A stretch of DNA of 64,000 nt from positions 84,533 through 148,532 of the forward strand of contig MTMO01000034.1 in the NCBI GenBank assembly GCA_002011235.1, in the 5' to 3' direction. The stretch comes from Archaeoglobus sp. JdFR-27 (GTDB taxonomy: Archaea > Halobacteriota > Archaeoglobi > Archaeoglobales > Archaeoglobaceae). The notes under the pieces were generated by a model that saw nothing but the letters and a program-made list of their open reading frames with translations, was not told where the DNA came from and ran no database searches. This document shows positions 1-12,517 of this stretch, piece after piece (positions within the stretch are counted from its first letter, which is position 1; every line of letters starts with the position of its first letter). Made by a program: the position numbers and the translations under genes.

Positions 1-554
1 TCATCCTTGAGTGCCCTCATCCTCAACCCAATATCCGATCTAGCAATACCAAGAAGGATTAAAATCGTGGCAATGAGGGATGCGAAGGTTATGTAGAAGA
101 TCAAAATTTTACTCTCAGAGAGAGGTGGAATTCCGTGAATCCCCAGTTCTCCACCCGTAAAAGAGGTGAATTGTCTTGCCAGAGCATACGAAAGAATGAG
201 GATTGCAAAGGTAACGAGGGTTAGGAGAAGGTACCTAAACCTTAGACAAAGGATTCCTATACCCAAACCAAGTAGAGCACCTACACCTCCTGCGACAATC
301 AATGATAAAATGGGTGGAACTTTAAGATAAAGGATCGACCAGGCTGCGAAATAGGCACCCCATCCCCATATAGCTGTGTGTCCAGCGGTTAACTGCCCTG
401 TGTAGCCAACTATCAAGTCAAGGCTCGCAGCTAGGATTGCAAAAATATGGATTAGAATTAAAACTCTGATTATGTAGCTATCTCCAGTAATAAGGGGATA
501 TATGCAGTAAATTGAAAGAATTACCGCTACTAAAACGAGAGGATTCAACCTCAT
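1..554 (-). CDS. livM: Branched-chain amino acid ABC transporter permease LivM, C-terminus outside window
   Basis: Minus-strand translation MRLNPLVLVAVILSIYCIYPLITGDSYIIRVLILIHIFAILAASLDLIVGYTGQLTAGHTAIWGWGA is LivM-like; ATGA overlap with the end of livH. Confidence 0.85.
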   Translation of the reverse strand, partial: MRLNPLVLVAVILSIYCIYPLITGDSYIIRVLILIHIFAILAASLDLIVGYTGQLTAGHTAIWGWGAYFAAWSILYLKVPPILSLIVAGGVGALLGLGIGILCLRFRYLLLTLVTFAILILSYALARQFTSFTGGELGIHGIPPLSESKILIFYITFASLIATILILLGIARSDIGLRMRALKD

Positions 555-1411
555 ACTACCCTCTCTTTTTGCCCAAAAAGGCCTCTTGGTCTAAGGATTA
601 ACACCAAGATAACTGCCACTGTCATGCAAACAAATCTGAACCACCCTCCAAGAAGGTTTGCTCCAATTACATCTGCAAACCCGAGGATGAAAGCTGCAGG
701 TATAACGCCCCAAATACTTCCAAGGCCAGCGAGGATCGAAACGGTAATTGCAACCACGTTCATCTGCGACATAAGGATCGGAGAAAGGAACAGAGTTGAA
801 GCGATGTTGATGCCACCAAAAGCTGTGATGGCTGAAGACAAAAAAACACCTATCAAATGCATACGATTCGCATCTATTCCTAAGGATGCTGCGACCGATT
901 CATTATCTATTGTAGCCCTGATACCTAAGCCAACCCACGTCTTTGAGATTAAAACCCAGAGCAGAGATATTGCGATCAAGCTTGATATGGCTACGTACAA
1001 TTTTTGGAAGCTCATTTCAACCCCTGATATCGTAATTACTCCCCGAATGAATGTAGGGAATGGGAGCCCCCAAGGTCCGTATAACATTGTAATTAACCTT
1101 TCGAGCATCAACAAAAGAGCTAGAGTTATTATAATGGCAGATATATGCTGGTGCCTTATTGGTAAAAGGGCATATTTGTAAAAAATCGTCATCAGGAAGC
1201 CTACTGAAACTATGCTGAATAAAATAGAAGGTATGAGTGGTAAATTTAGCTGTGTAAGTCCTGTATAAGCGAGGTATCCACCTATCATCAAAAGGGCTCC
1301 GTGAGCAAAATTAAAAACTCCTGTCGTGGTGTAAAAAAAGGAAAGTCCAATGGTTGCTATTGCAAATACTGCACCGATGAAGATCCCATCAAATATCAAT
1401 GAGATGTCCAT
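551..1411 (-). CDS. livH: Branched-chain amino acid ABC transporter permease LivH
   Basis: 286 aa multi-TM protein with LivH motifs (GVFNFAHGALLMIGGY; ILAGLGSIWGV). Confidence 0.92.
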   Translation of the reverse strand: MDISLIFDGIFIGAVFAIATIGLSFFYTTTGVFNFAHGALLMIGGYLAYTGLTQLNLPLIPSILFSIVSVGFLMTIFYKYALLPIRHQHISAIIITLALLLMLERLITMLYGPWGLPFPTFIRGVITISGVEMSFQKLYVAISSLIAISLLWVLISKTWVGLGIRATIDNESVAASLGIDANRMHLIGVFLSSAITAFGGINIASTLFLSPILMSQMNVVAITVSILAGLGSIWGVIPAAFILGFADVIGANLLGGWFRFVCMTVAVILVLILRPRGLFGQKERVV

Positions 1412-1420
1412 ATAATCACT

Positions 1421-2695
1421 TTAAGACCTAGGTACTTTGATCCAGGGAGCGGGTTTCCATTTATCAGGCTTTCCTATAGGTTCCGGCCACACAATAACTA
1501 CTTTAGGCTTTCCTTCAACTTCCTGCCACTGTCCAATTGGACCGCCAAGAGGCGATTCAATCTTGTAAGGTGGGCCAAGCCATGCCATGTGGTCGTGATT
1601 GGTCTTGCTGAATTTAATTTTTCCCCTAAGGGTATCAAACTCATTTTTCTCCATCACTTCGACAAGTTTGTCTGCATTTGTTGTTCCCGCTTTCTCAATT
1701 GCCTGGAATATCACCTGTAAAGCCTCATAAGTATCAGCAGCCTGGTTTATCCCCTCTACCCCATATTTACTGATGTACTTTTCGGTCCAAGGAACAACTT
1801 GGTCTGTTACTGGGTACTTAATCACCGTACTAGCAAAAGCGGTGGTTTCAAATTCACATCTTCCTTCAGTCTTTTCCCATGCTTCAGGACTGGCTATCGG
1901 ATTGTTAACTCCTATGAGTATCGCATCTATCTTTAAATCGTGCCAGGTTTTAGTCACGAGGTATCCATTGTCTGAGGAGAAAACTGGAAATATGACATCC
2001 GCACCCCAGCTCTCCATCTCTTTCATTTCTGGGATTTCTGTAACCCCAAGTGGAACGAGCCAGCTCTTCACCTCTAATCCACTTGCTTTAAGTCTCTCCG
2101 TCTCAAACTTTGTTAGGCCTCTCGCCCATAGAACATCCTCTGTTAAGAAAGCAACTTTCTTTACACCATATTTTGGAACCAAGTAGTTCATTATAAAGTT
2201 GCTCAACTGGTTTCCAAGCGTTGTTGCGTTTGTGGTGGATCTAAAGAGATACTTGTACTTATTATAATCTTTTTCAACAAGCTTTGAGTATGCGGGTGTT
2301 TGAGCGGTTCCAACCACCAAAGGAATTTTATTATCTGCAGCAACTTCACCCACAACCATTGAAACCTCGCTCCTGAAAATTCCTGCCAACGCAACAACAC
2401 CATCTTGCAAGATAGCCCTCTCGGCAACGAGTTTTCCTGTCTCGGGTTTGTCTTCAGTATCGTAAACGATAATTTCTACAGGTCTGCCTAACAGGCCACC
2501 TTTGGCATTAATTTCAGCTTCTGCCATTTTTGCAGCATTAGCCATTGCATTTCCCGCTCTAGCAGGTGCTCCAGTTAGCGGTGCGAGAACTCCTATTTTT
2601 ATAGGTTTTACCTCCTTTTTTTCTGCACAACCCATTGTGAAAGAGGCGATAATCAGTGCTATTATCCCTAGGATCAACAGTTGCCTAATTTCCAT
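1421..2695 (-). CDS. Branched-chain amino acid ABC transporter substrate-binding lipoprotein (LivK-like)
   Basis: Lipobox (MGCAEKK) then KIGVLAPLTGAPARAGNAMANAAKMAEAEINAKGG, typical type I periplasmic binding fold; adjacent to livHM. Confidence 0.9.
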   Translation of the reverse strand: MEIRQLLILGIIALIIASFTMGCAEKKEVKPIKIGVLAPLTGAPARAGNAMANAAKMAEAEINAKGGLLGRPVEIIVYDTEDKPETGKLVAERAILQDGVVALAGIFRSEVSMVVGEVAADNKIPLVVGTAQTPAYSKLVEKDYNKYKYLFRSTTNATTLGNQLSNFIMNYLVPKYGVKKVAFLTEDVLWARGLTKFETERLKASGLEVKSWLVPLGVTEIPEMKEMESWGADVIFPVFSSDNGYLVTKTWHDLKIDAILIGVNNPIASPEAWEKTEGRCEFETTAFASTVIKYPVTDQVVPWTEKYISKYGVEGINQAADTYEALQVIFQAIEKAGTTNADKLVEVMEKNEFDTLRGKIKFSKTNHDHMAWLGPPYKIESPLGGPIGQWQEVEGKPKVVIVWPEPIGKPDKWKPAPWIKVPRS

Positions 2696-2786
2696 TCTAT
2701 CACCCCCTCTGAATTTGCCATTATTTTTAGATATAATTTAAAAAAGTTTTTGGTAGAACTCTTCAATAACCACAAATCATCTCTTT

Positions 2787-2806
2787 ATTTCTAACGAATT
2801 AGAAAT
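2787..2806. repeat. Perfect 8-bp inverted repeat with 4-nt loop (ATTTCTAA-CGAA-TTAGAAAT)
   Basis: Read directly; lies in the divergent livK / DUF166 intergenic region. Confidence 0.8.
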
Positions 2807-2918
2807 TATCGAAGTGGTAAGAAGAAAAACACTTAGATTTTTTGTGGAAAAGAAAAGGTGAACTCCACCTAAATATTTAGGACAAAAAGTTATTTGGTTT
2901 GTAACAGAAACAACTACC

Positions 2919-3788
2919 ATGAAGGCTGAAGGACAGAAGGGATTTAAATCAGATTTAAAGCTAATAGTACTCTATAACGGCTTTTTTGGGGAGAGATTTA
3001 TAGCAAATCTAATGAATTATTCAAATTCATGCCCCTCTTTTGGAGCTTGTGGAATAGATCAGTGCGTTCAGTGTAAAGAGAAGGTTTACAGCTTCTCTAA
3101 AAATATAATAGCAGCGTTTGGAATGCTTGATCCTAACACGATGCCTCAGTTTATTGAAGATGCGGAAGATTTTTTGCCGAAGGTAATACCTTCTGCAGAT
3201 ATGGCAATTGCAATAAATCTTCATCCAGATGTCCTCTATGCTTTACCGGAGAAATTAAAGGAGTCAAGGGTAAAAGGCCTCATAGTTCCAGTTGAGGAAC
3301 CTCGCTGGTGCTCTGCTGGGCTTGCAAAACAGCTGAAAGAAAAATGTTCTGAGCTTGGTATTGAGTTTGCCGCTCCAAAACCGTTCTGTATAATGAAGCC
3401 TTCAGAAGAAACTCCGCTCCTCAATAGGTTTATTGAAGAATTTGGTCTTGGTTATCCGGAGTTTGAAATTGAATACAGCGAGAATAATGGTTTTAAGAAA
3501 ATTGAAACAGTTAGAATCATTAGAAGCGAGCCATGTGGGTGTGCGTGGTTTATAGGCATAAAGCTGAGAGAGTTTGAGTTTGAAAACTTTAGAGAGCTGT
3601 GGGACAGGGTGGCTGAAGCACACCACTCTTTTCCATGTACCGGGAGCATGGAAAAGGACAATGAATACAACGAAACAATTCTTCATGTAGCCGGATACAC
3701 TGCGAGACATGCAGTAGATAGAGCTCTGGGTTACGAGGGTTATGAGGAAATACCGGAGCATTTAATTGAGATAATTGAAATACAATAG
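2919..3788 (+). CDS. DUF166 family protein (sometimes annotated thymidylate synthase-like)
   Basis: LIVLYNGFFGERFIANLMNYSNSCPSFGACGIDQCVQC and PCGCAWFIG resemble archaeal DUF166 proteins. Confidence 0.7.
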   Translation: MKAEGQKGFKSDLKLIVLYNGFFGERFIANLMNYSNSCPSFGACGIDQCVQCKEKVYSFSKNIIAAFGMLDPNTMPQFIEDAEDFLPKVIPSADMAIAINLHPDVLYALPEKLKESRVKGLIVPVEEPRWCSAGLAKQLKEKCSELGIEFAAPKPFCIMKPSEETPLLNRFIEEFGLGYPEFEIEYSENNGFKKIETVRIIRSEPCGCAWFIGIKLREFEFENFRELWDRVAEAHHSFPCTGSMEKDNEYNETILHVAGYTARHAVDRALGYEGYEEIPEHLIEIIEIQ

Positions 3789-3878
3789 CCTTTTACTCCC
3801 ATATATTCTTTTCATCCTCAAAGAACGAAGTCTCTTTTGTATGGGACACCTCCTAACAATTCATAATTTACCGAAAGC

Positions 3879-3910
3879 TTTATATACTCATAAACTAACT
3901 TTAAGTTAGT
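3879..3910 (+). promoter_or_regulatory. Promoter TATA element plus HSR1-type operator ACTAACTTTAAGTTAGT
   Basis: TTTATATA at 3879-3886 followed by CTAAC-N5-GTTAG at 3895-3909, just upstream of the regulator ORF. Confidence 0.8.
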
Positions 3911-3927
3911 AACAAAAAGGTCAGTAG

Positions 3928-4620
3928 GTGATAGGGTTGGTATCTGTAGACACAATACTGGAAATCCTAGGGAATGATAGCAGGAGGAGGATTCTCTCTC
4001 TACTGGCCAAAAAACCTTGTTACGTTAGTGAGATCTCTTACGCTCTGAAAATGGCACCGAAAGCAGTAATAGAGCATCTTGAGAAGCTTGAAAAGGCTAG
4101 ACTAATTAAAAGCTTCGAGGATGGAAGAAGGAGGTATTACTATATAGATCAGAACATGAGGCTCGAGATCTCAATCGCCCCTCACATCTTCAAGACGAAT
4201 CTAGTTGACGAAGTGGATGACATGGATAAGTTGATGAAGGAATTTTTAACGATCCAAAAAAAGATCAGTGAGATATCATCGAGGTTCATGGAAAGCACGA
4301 TTGCAGATATTTACAGAAGTCTGAGAAGCGTCGAAGAGATCCAGAGGAAATTCTCAATGATTCAGAGCTATCTCTCGTCAAGAGCTAGCGAAATCTTTGA
4401 GAGATTCCTTGATGAGATAGATAGATGTGTGGAAGATGATTATGAGAAAATGGTCCTTCTTGCCCTCTCAAAAGGTGCTAAAAGGGTCTCAGATGTATCT
4501 GAGGAGTTTGGCATTCCCTATGCTGAGGTTGAGAGGGCAATTGAGAGGTTAAAGAATAAAGGTGTTGTTGAAGAGGTAAGAGATAGGAGAGGTTATGAAA
4601 TTATAATAAAATATAGATAA
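3928..4620 (+). CDS. ArsR-type HTH heat-shock regulator, HSR1-like
   Basis: N-terminal wHTH (ILGNDSRRRILSLLAKKPCYVSEISYALKMAPKAVIEHLEKLE); first gene before cdc48-hsp20, as in the A. fulgidus HSR1 operon; GTG start. Confidence 0.85.
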   Translation: MIGLVSVDTILEILGNDSRRRILSLLAKKPCYVSEISYALKMAPKAVIEHLEKLEKARLIKSFEDGRRRYYYIDQNMRLEISIAPHIFKTNLVDEVDDMDKLMKEFLTIQKKISEISSRFMESTIADIYRSLRSVEEIQRKFSMIQSYLSSRASEIFERFLDEIDRCVEDDYEKMVLLALSKGAKRVSDVSEEFGIPYAEVERAIERLKNKGVVEEVRDRRGYEIIIKYR

Positions 4621-4652
4621 TAGACATAAAATATAAATAAAATAGAATTTAG

Positions 4653-6863
<2,211 letters not shown>

Positions 6864-6929
6864 TTGACTTAATGAATTTAGTTTGGTTAAGTTTGTTAAA
6901 TTTAGTTAAATAAAAAGGAGGTGGTTAAA

Positions 6930-7469
6930 ATGCCCTGGAAGAGGAGAAGAAGGGATTGGGACGACATATTCAATGAGATGTTTGACATGCTGAACTTTCC
7001 ATTTAGCGAGGAGTTCGATGAGATCTTCAGAAGGATCACGAGGGACTTCAACGAAATTTTCAGAAGTGCTCCAGAGTCAAGGCCCTTCGTAAGAGGTTTC
7101 TCGATAAGAATTGGCCCAGATGGAAAACCTGAGATCAAGGAATTCGGAACCAAATTTGAAACTCTGAGAAGTGAATCGGGAATCGAAGAGAGAAAACCCC
7201 TCATTGACGTGATGGAGACCGACGATGAAGTTCAGGTAATTGCGGAGATGCCGGGTGTGAACAAGGAAGATATAGATCTCAACGCCACAGAAAAAACCCT
7301 TGAGATCAAGGCTGACGGAGAGAACAGAAAGTACTTTGAAACTGTAGAATTGCCAGTTGAGGTTTTGCCAGAGACGGCCAAAGCCAGGTATAACAACGGT
7401 GTGCTTGAGGTTGTGATGAAAAAGAAGCATCCAAAGGCTAGCGAGAAGAAGAAGATAAACATCGAGTAA
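6930..7469 (+). CDS. hsp20: Small heat shock protein Hsp20/alpha-crystallin family
   Basis: Alpha-crystallin domain (PLIDVMETDDEVQVIAEMPGVNKEDIDL...YNNGVLEVVMKKK); RBS aaggaggtgg before ATG 6930. Confidence 0.92.
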   Translation: MPWKRRRRDWDDIFNEMFDMLNFPFSEEFDEIFRRITRDFNEIFRSAPESRPFVRGFSIRIGPDGKPEIKEFGTKFETLRSESGIEERKPLIDVMETDDEVQVIAEMPGVNKEDIDLNATEKTLEIKADGENRKYFETVELPVEVLPETAKARYNNGVLEVVMKKKHPKASEKKKINIE

Positions 7470-7534
7470 CTTTAATTTTTAATTTTTTATTTTTAAGTTT
7501 ATCAATAAATTTAATTTTTGTTAGAAACAATTCC

Positions 7535-8785
7535 CTATTCCCAACCAGCAAAAAGATCAAGCGAAACCATTTTTTGAATCTGCTTCTCAGATTTTGAGAG
7601 AATTTGCAGTCTATAATCCTCGAGTATTACGTTTTTTACTGGTTCAAGGGGTATATCAAGTCGTATCTCTCTTGTTCTTCCATATCTTCCTTTAGATATA
7701 ACAATGGAGTTCAGAATGCCGAGCATGTCGAGTTCAGATATTAGATCACTAACTCTTCTCTGAGTTAGAGCATCAATCCCAACTTTCTTGCAGAGGGATT
7801 TGTAAACGGTATAGACTTCTCCAGTCGTGAATTTCTTTCTTCCTGTCTGAGCAAGCAAAATCATTCCGAAGAGGAGAATCTTGTTCTGAGTAGGCAGGGT
7901 TCTTACGACCTCATTGACATGATCGCTCTCTATCTTCTTTACTGCCTTTTTTACATGTTCTTTGGTAACTGGACATTCTCCATCTCTTTCTGCGATTTCT
8001 CCACTAACTCTGAGCAAGTCCAAAGCTTTTCTCGCATCTCCATGCTCTTGGGCTGCAAGAGCAGCACAGAATGGAATTACCTCTTCATCAAGAACGCCAT
8101 TGTAAAAAGCAAGCTCAGCCCTTTGAGTAAGGATGTCTTGGAGCTGTTCTGCGTTGTATGGTGGGAAAATTATCTCTTCCTCACTCAGTGAGCTGATCAC
8201 CCTGGGATCGAGGAAATTCTTGAACTTCAAATCGTTTGATATCCCTATAAGACTCACTCTTGCCCTTTCGAGCTCAGAGTTTATTCTTGAAAGGCTATAA
8301 AGCACTTCATCCCCTTTTCTTACCAACTTATCGATTTCATCGAGCACGATTATGATCGTCTGAGGATGCGCATCTATGGCCATTCTAACCTCCTCATAAA
8401 CCTGATCTGTTGGCCAGCCTGTCATCGGGACATTCTTTCCAAGAACTTTGGCGAGGGTTGCAAGAACACGGTATTGGGTATCTATTATCTCGCAATTCAG
8501 GTAGTGCATGTAGCACCTGCAGTTGTTTCTTTTGCTGAACTTTTCAAGCTCTTTACCCACAAATTTTACGGTGGCAGTCTTTCCCGTCCCGGTTTTTCCG
8601 TATATGAGGATATTCGAAGGGGTTTCACCTTTTAAAGCTGAGACCAGAATTGAAGCCAAAGCTTCAACCTGTCTTTTTCTGTGCGGAAGATATTCTGGTG
8701 TATAGGAATGCCGGAGGACATCCCTGTTCCGAAAAATCTTTACCGCATTTAGTATATTATCAAAAATATTAAAATCATCGGTCAT
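7535..8785 (-). CDS. cdc6: Orc1/Cdc6 family replication initiator
   Basis: PEYLPHRKRQVEALASIL, Walker A GKTGTGKTATVKFV, Walker B IIIVLDEIDKL, C-terminal wHTH; ORF extends to 8839 but an RBS precedes MTDDF at 8785. Confidence 0.93.
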   Translation of the reverse strand: MTDDFNIFDNILNAVKIFRNRDVLRHSYTPEYLPHRKRQVEALASILVSALKGETPSNILIYGKTGTGKTATVKFVGKELEKFSKRNNCRCYMHYLNCEIIDTQYRVLATLAKVLGKNVPMTGWPTDQVYEEVRMAIDAHPQTIIIVLDEIDKLVRKGDEVLYSLSRINSELERARVSLIGISNDLKFKNFLDPRVISSLSEEEIIFPPYNAEQLQDILTQRAELAFYNGVLDEEVIPFCAALAAQEHGDARKALDLLRVSGEIAERDGECPVTKEHVKKAVKKIESDHVNEVVRTLPTQNKILLFGMILLAQTGRKKFTTGEVYTVYKSLCKKVGIDALTQRRVSDLISELDMLGILNSIVISKGRYGRTREIRLDIPLEPVKNVILEDYRLQILSKSEKQIQKMVSLDLFAGWE

Positions 8786-8952
8786 TTTACCACCTAGGAA
8801 CATTCTACCTACTTCCTTGACCTTTAAGAATTTTACCATTTCAGTTATTTGTTTATTTATGAGGAATAATTTTCTTTTAAAGAAATTTTATTTGAATAGC
8901 TTATCTTGTAAAATTTGATTAATAATTACAATTTGTGGCTTTTGATTATAAC

Positions 8953-8973
8953 ACCCCATCGTTTCCTGTGGAG
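8953..8973 (-). promoter_or_regulatory. Origin recognition box (ORB)-like element CTCCACAGGAAACGATGGGGT
   Basis: Minus-strand reading resembles the archaeal ORB core (TCCAnnGGAAAC...GGGGT); upstream of cdc6 beside AT-rich DNA. Confidence 0.6.
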
Positions 8974-9204
8974 ATACGTTATAAAAATCTGGGGCAAAGG
9001 TTGGATATCTTCTCCCTTTTTTCTGCTCCTTACCAAATCTGTTCATGAAAGTGATCCTTTAGAAATGCTTAAATTGTAAGTTGAAGCATAAGTGGAGCTG
9101 GATAATGCTATTTAGGTCTAAAAAGTATTTTTTTATGTAATACCTACGTTGAATTCTCCCTTAACCAAACGAAGACCTTATCTATCTTGTTTTATAAGAT
9201 TATT

Positions 9205-10704
9205 CTATCTTGAGGAGTCTTCAACACCGGTAACGCTCCTCATGCCGTAATCAGCTATTCTAACATCTAAAAATCTATTTTTGGGATAGTTTCCTTTGAT
9301 TGCAACAAGCAAAGGATAGGTTGCAAGCTGCCTTCCGTATGTGTAGCTCCCTTCACTGTATTCGCATCTTACATCAGTTATTTTCCTTCCTAAAGGGAGC
9401 ATTTTTCTCAACAGAACTCTATCTATGTTTTTTCTTACTTTTTCTTTGAAAATTCTGAATTCTCTTTTGTGTTTTTTCAGAAATTTGTCTCCAACTTTTT
9501 CCATTGGAGTGCCGGTAAAGATCTTCACCTGCCTGATGTTTATCCTCCTGATCCAGAGGTTTCCCTCCAAGATCCCCTCGAGAAAGGAATAGTTAACGTC
9601 GAACGTCTCTTTTGTCTCCCTCTTAAGCCCTATAACAAAGTTTAGACCTGGAAGAAAGCATGGAAGGCCATTGTAACCTATCTGCCTTCCGTAGGTGTTT
9701 ACAAGTTTTATCGCCTCCATAACCTCATCCGGGTTTGCTGCGAGGTTGTTGGTCTCGATCACTCTATCATCTGCACTTTCGAGCCCCATAGCAGCGATGT
9801 TTCCTGGAGTTTGATAAATCACGATCGTTTTTATTATTTCCTTACTCTCCTCAGGCCACGTTGCGATCGTTTTCGGATTAGCGTTATCCATGTGAAGAGT
9901 TTTAATCTTGGGGCACCTTTCCCAGATTGCTCTGTGAAAGTTTCTCATAAGGGAGGGATTTGGTTTTGGAACTTCCTTGTTGAAGTCTCCCATGTAACTG
10001 AAGAAATCCGTCTGGTTTCCGATCCTGAAGTAACGACAGCCATTTCCATATAAAGCTTCAATTTCAGCTAAAACTGCTTTTGGGTCCCTTTCTGAAGGAA
10101 AATCATGAATTCTTTCGATGCAGAAAGAACATTTCCTCCAGTAGCAGCCTTTATAAGTTTCAACTTCACAGACTATGTAGGGAAAATCAGGGTGCTGCTT
10201 TACAACTTCTGCTCCGAGCAAGCTGAATTCGTTTACAAAATTTCTGTCCGTGGTATTGTTTTTTACAACTCCATTTGCAACTTTATTGGAGTATTTGCAT
10301 AGAAAATCGAATAACTCTGATTCAAAAGGGAAATCAAAGATTTCGTAGTTCTCAAGCATTCTCCTTTCTTTTTTTGAGATCTCAAGAATTATAGGCCCTA
10401 CAAGAATCTTTCTCTCGGGCCGATCTGCGGGAAAGAGGCTAATTAGCTCTTTTAATCCTAAAGGCTTCCCACCTATATACTTCCCTGGGACGACCATTCC
10501 GGCTATTACAATAACTAAATCAAAATCGTATAAGCTTTTTTTAAATCTGTAGTTCTCCCTTAAAGCATCGATTGTTGTGTAGATGGTCTCAAATTTGAGT
10601 TTTTTAAGCATTCCATAAATGTATCGGGGATATGGTGAGATATATGGAGGGACACCTAAGCATGAAGGCTCATCGACGTATCCATCGACAATTGCTATTT
10701 TCAT
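9205..10704 (-). CDS. Archaeal radical SAM protein (COG1031-like)
   Basis: CEVETYKGCYWRKCSFCIE radical SAM cluster motif and N-terminal B12-binding-like region. Confidence 0.75.
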   Translation of the reverse strand: MKIAIVDGYVDEPSCLGVPPYISPYPRYIYGMLKKLKFETIYTTIDALRENYRFKKSLYDFDLVIVIAGMVVPGKYIGGKPLGLKELISLFPADRPERKILVGPIILEISKKERRMLENYEIFDFPFESELFDFLCKYSNKVANGVVKNNTTDRNFVNEFSLLGAEVVKQHPDFPYIVCEVETYKGCYWRKCSFCIERIHDFPSERDPKAVLAEIEALYGNGCRYFRIGNQTDFFSYMGDFNKEVPKPNPSLMRNFHRAIWERCPKIKTLHMDNANPKTIATWPEESKEIIKTIVIYQTPGNIAAMGLESADDRVIETNNLAANPDEVMEAIKLVNTYGRQIGYNGLPCFLPGLNFVIGLKRETKETFDVNYSFLEGILEGNLWIRRINIRQVKIFTGTPMEKVGDKFLKKHKREFRIFKEKVRKNIDRVLLRKMLPLGRKITDVRCEYSEGSYTYGRQLATYPLLVAIKGNYPKNRFLDVRIADYGMRSVTGVEDSSR

Positions 10705-10860
10705 CAGATTTTAGATTGACCAAAGAATTTATGGATGTTTTGGATGCTTGGTGCTGATGTTTTGGTGCTGATGACGGAGTTCGGGTGTTTGATTTCCAGT
10801 GTTTTTAAAAGGTTTCTGATTTTTGATATTTTTGAATTTTAGATTAAACAAATCACCAGC

Positions 10861-12333
10861 TCAAATCCGTGTTTTCTTAGTCGCCTGAACGAGCCTTGAC
10901 CATCTCTCAAACTTTTCAATGAGATCGTATTTCCTCTCAAAAGATCTTTCAGCCATGAATTCTATTTCCTTTATTCCCCATTGTTCCATAGCTAAACCAG
11001 CAATCAGATGCGCTCCATATGAAGACCCCTCTAAAATCCTGCTTCTTTCAACTTTCAAACCCGTAATATCGGCCACTCTCTGTAACAAAAAGTCGTTTGA
11101 ACTCATCTTTCCATCCATTTTTATCGAGCTGTTTATTTCTGCTTCCTCTTTCATTATACCAACGATCTCACCTATTCTAAAGGCAATTGCTTCCAAAAGG
11201 GCTTTTACAAAGTCTTCCCGCTGTGTTTTATTGGAAATCCCCCAGAATACCGCCGGGATTTCTGTGTAATGTGGTGTTCCCAAACCGGCAAAGGATGGAA
11301 CGAGTAAAAGATCCTCATCTTTTGATGTGAATGCGAGTTCAGAACTCTCTTCTGGGTTGTTGAGCAAACCAATTTCTCTCATCCATTCAACTGATGATCC
11401 GCTATAGCTGACGTATCCTTCGAGGAGGTACCTACTAATCTTTTTGGTTCGAATGGCAATCATCGGGATTAATCCCTTGAGTGAAGCTAATGGCGACTCA
11501 CCAACGTTTAAATCAACAAATGTGCCCGTGCCGTTAGTGCACTTTATCGAGCCTTTTTCAAAACATCCTTGAGCGAAAAGCGATGCTTGCTGATCCGCCA
11601 CTACCGAGCATATGGGGATTCCTTTATACTCTCCGAAAATGGAGTCAGAAGGCTTTATTTCTGGAAGATTCTCCTCCGGAAAACCAACTATTTTCAAAAT
11701 GTTCTCGCTCCATTTCTCGAAGAATATATCATAGATCCCGGTTGCGCTTGCATTTGTGAAGTCGGTGGAATGTTCTTCACAAAGGTTGTATAGAAGCCAA
11801 GAGTCTAACGTTCCGAATTTAAGCTCGTCTTTCTTGGCATTTTCAGGTAGGTTCTGGAGCATCCACATGAGATGGACGCTGGCATGATTTGGCTTGAACG
11901 AGAGTTTCGAGATTGTCACAAGGTATTTAATCCTTTTACTATCCTTTGCAAAAGGATATGCCAGTGTTGCTAATTTTCCAAGTATTTTTCCGACTCTTAT
12001 CAGCCAAAGTCTGTTCAAAGACTCAGCAATTGGTTTTGCCCTTATATCTTGCCATGTCAGAGATGGAAAAAGATTTTTACCACTTTTACCATCCCACAGG
12101 ACTGAAGTAGTCCTCTGATTTGTAATTGCAATAGCGTCGATCTCCAATTTTTCGATTGCTGAATCGAGCAAGGATTTGCTTTTATGGTAGATCTCCTGTG
12201 GATCCAGTTCAACAAATCCGGGCTGGGGATACTTCCTCTGTAGAGGTTGAAAACTAAAATCCAGCATTTTTTCATCATCGTAAACAACTGCTCGGACTGT
12301 TGTTGTACCAACATCAATAACACATGTACGCAT
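10861..12333 (-). CDS. FGGY family carbohydrate/glycerol kinase
   Basis: VIDVGTTTVRAVVYD, AIAITNQRTTSVLWD, CTNGTGTFVDLN, FAGLGTPH motifs. Confidence 0.88.
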   Translation of the reverse strand: MRTCVIDVGTTTVRAVVYDDEKMLDFSFQPLQRKYPQPGFVELDPQEIYHKSKSLLDSAIEKLEIDAIAITNQRTTSVLWDGKSGKNLFPSLTWQDIRAKPIAESLNRLWLIRVGKILGKLATLAYPFAKDSKRIKYLVTISKLSFKPNHASVHLMWMLQNLPENAKKDELKFGTLDSWLLYNLCEEHSTDFTNASATGIYDIFFEKWSENILKIVGFPEENLPEIKPSDSIFGEYKGIPICSVVADQQASLFAQGCFEKGSIKCTNGTGTFVDLNVGESPLASLKGLIPMIAIRTKKISRYLLEGYVSYSGSSVEWMREIGLLNNPEESSELAFTSKDEDLLLVPSFAGLGTPHYTEIPAVFWGISNKTQREDFVKALLEAIAFRIGEIVGIMKEEAEINSSIKMDGKMSSNDFLLQRVADITGLKVERSRILEGSSYGAHLIAGLAMEQWGIKEIEFMAERSFERKYDLIEKFERWSRLVQATKKTRI

Positions 12334-12517
12334 CAGTCTTTACTTGTTCCTAAAAATAAATAATTATGGTATGTTCTGATACCAATTCATGGATTTAATT
12401 TTTAATCTTTTTTAACCTCTTTTTGACTTTGTCTCTGTTCTTTGTTGTATCAAAATTTAAAATTAGATTTGAATACAAAATCTTAACTTGTTATGAATCT
12501 GGGTGTATCTCTTCCAA

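Noticed and set aside
624-1181. 185-aa plus-strand ORF antisense to livH
   Set aside because: Fully inside a clear livH gene; low-complexity shadow translation with no family resemblance
10730-10860. Repeated TTGGTGCTGATG and CTGA motifs suggestive of a C/D box sRNA
   Set aside because: C box deviates, no convincing D'/C' boxes or guide match; more likely simple intergenic repeats
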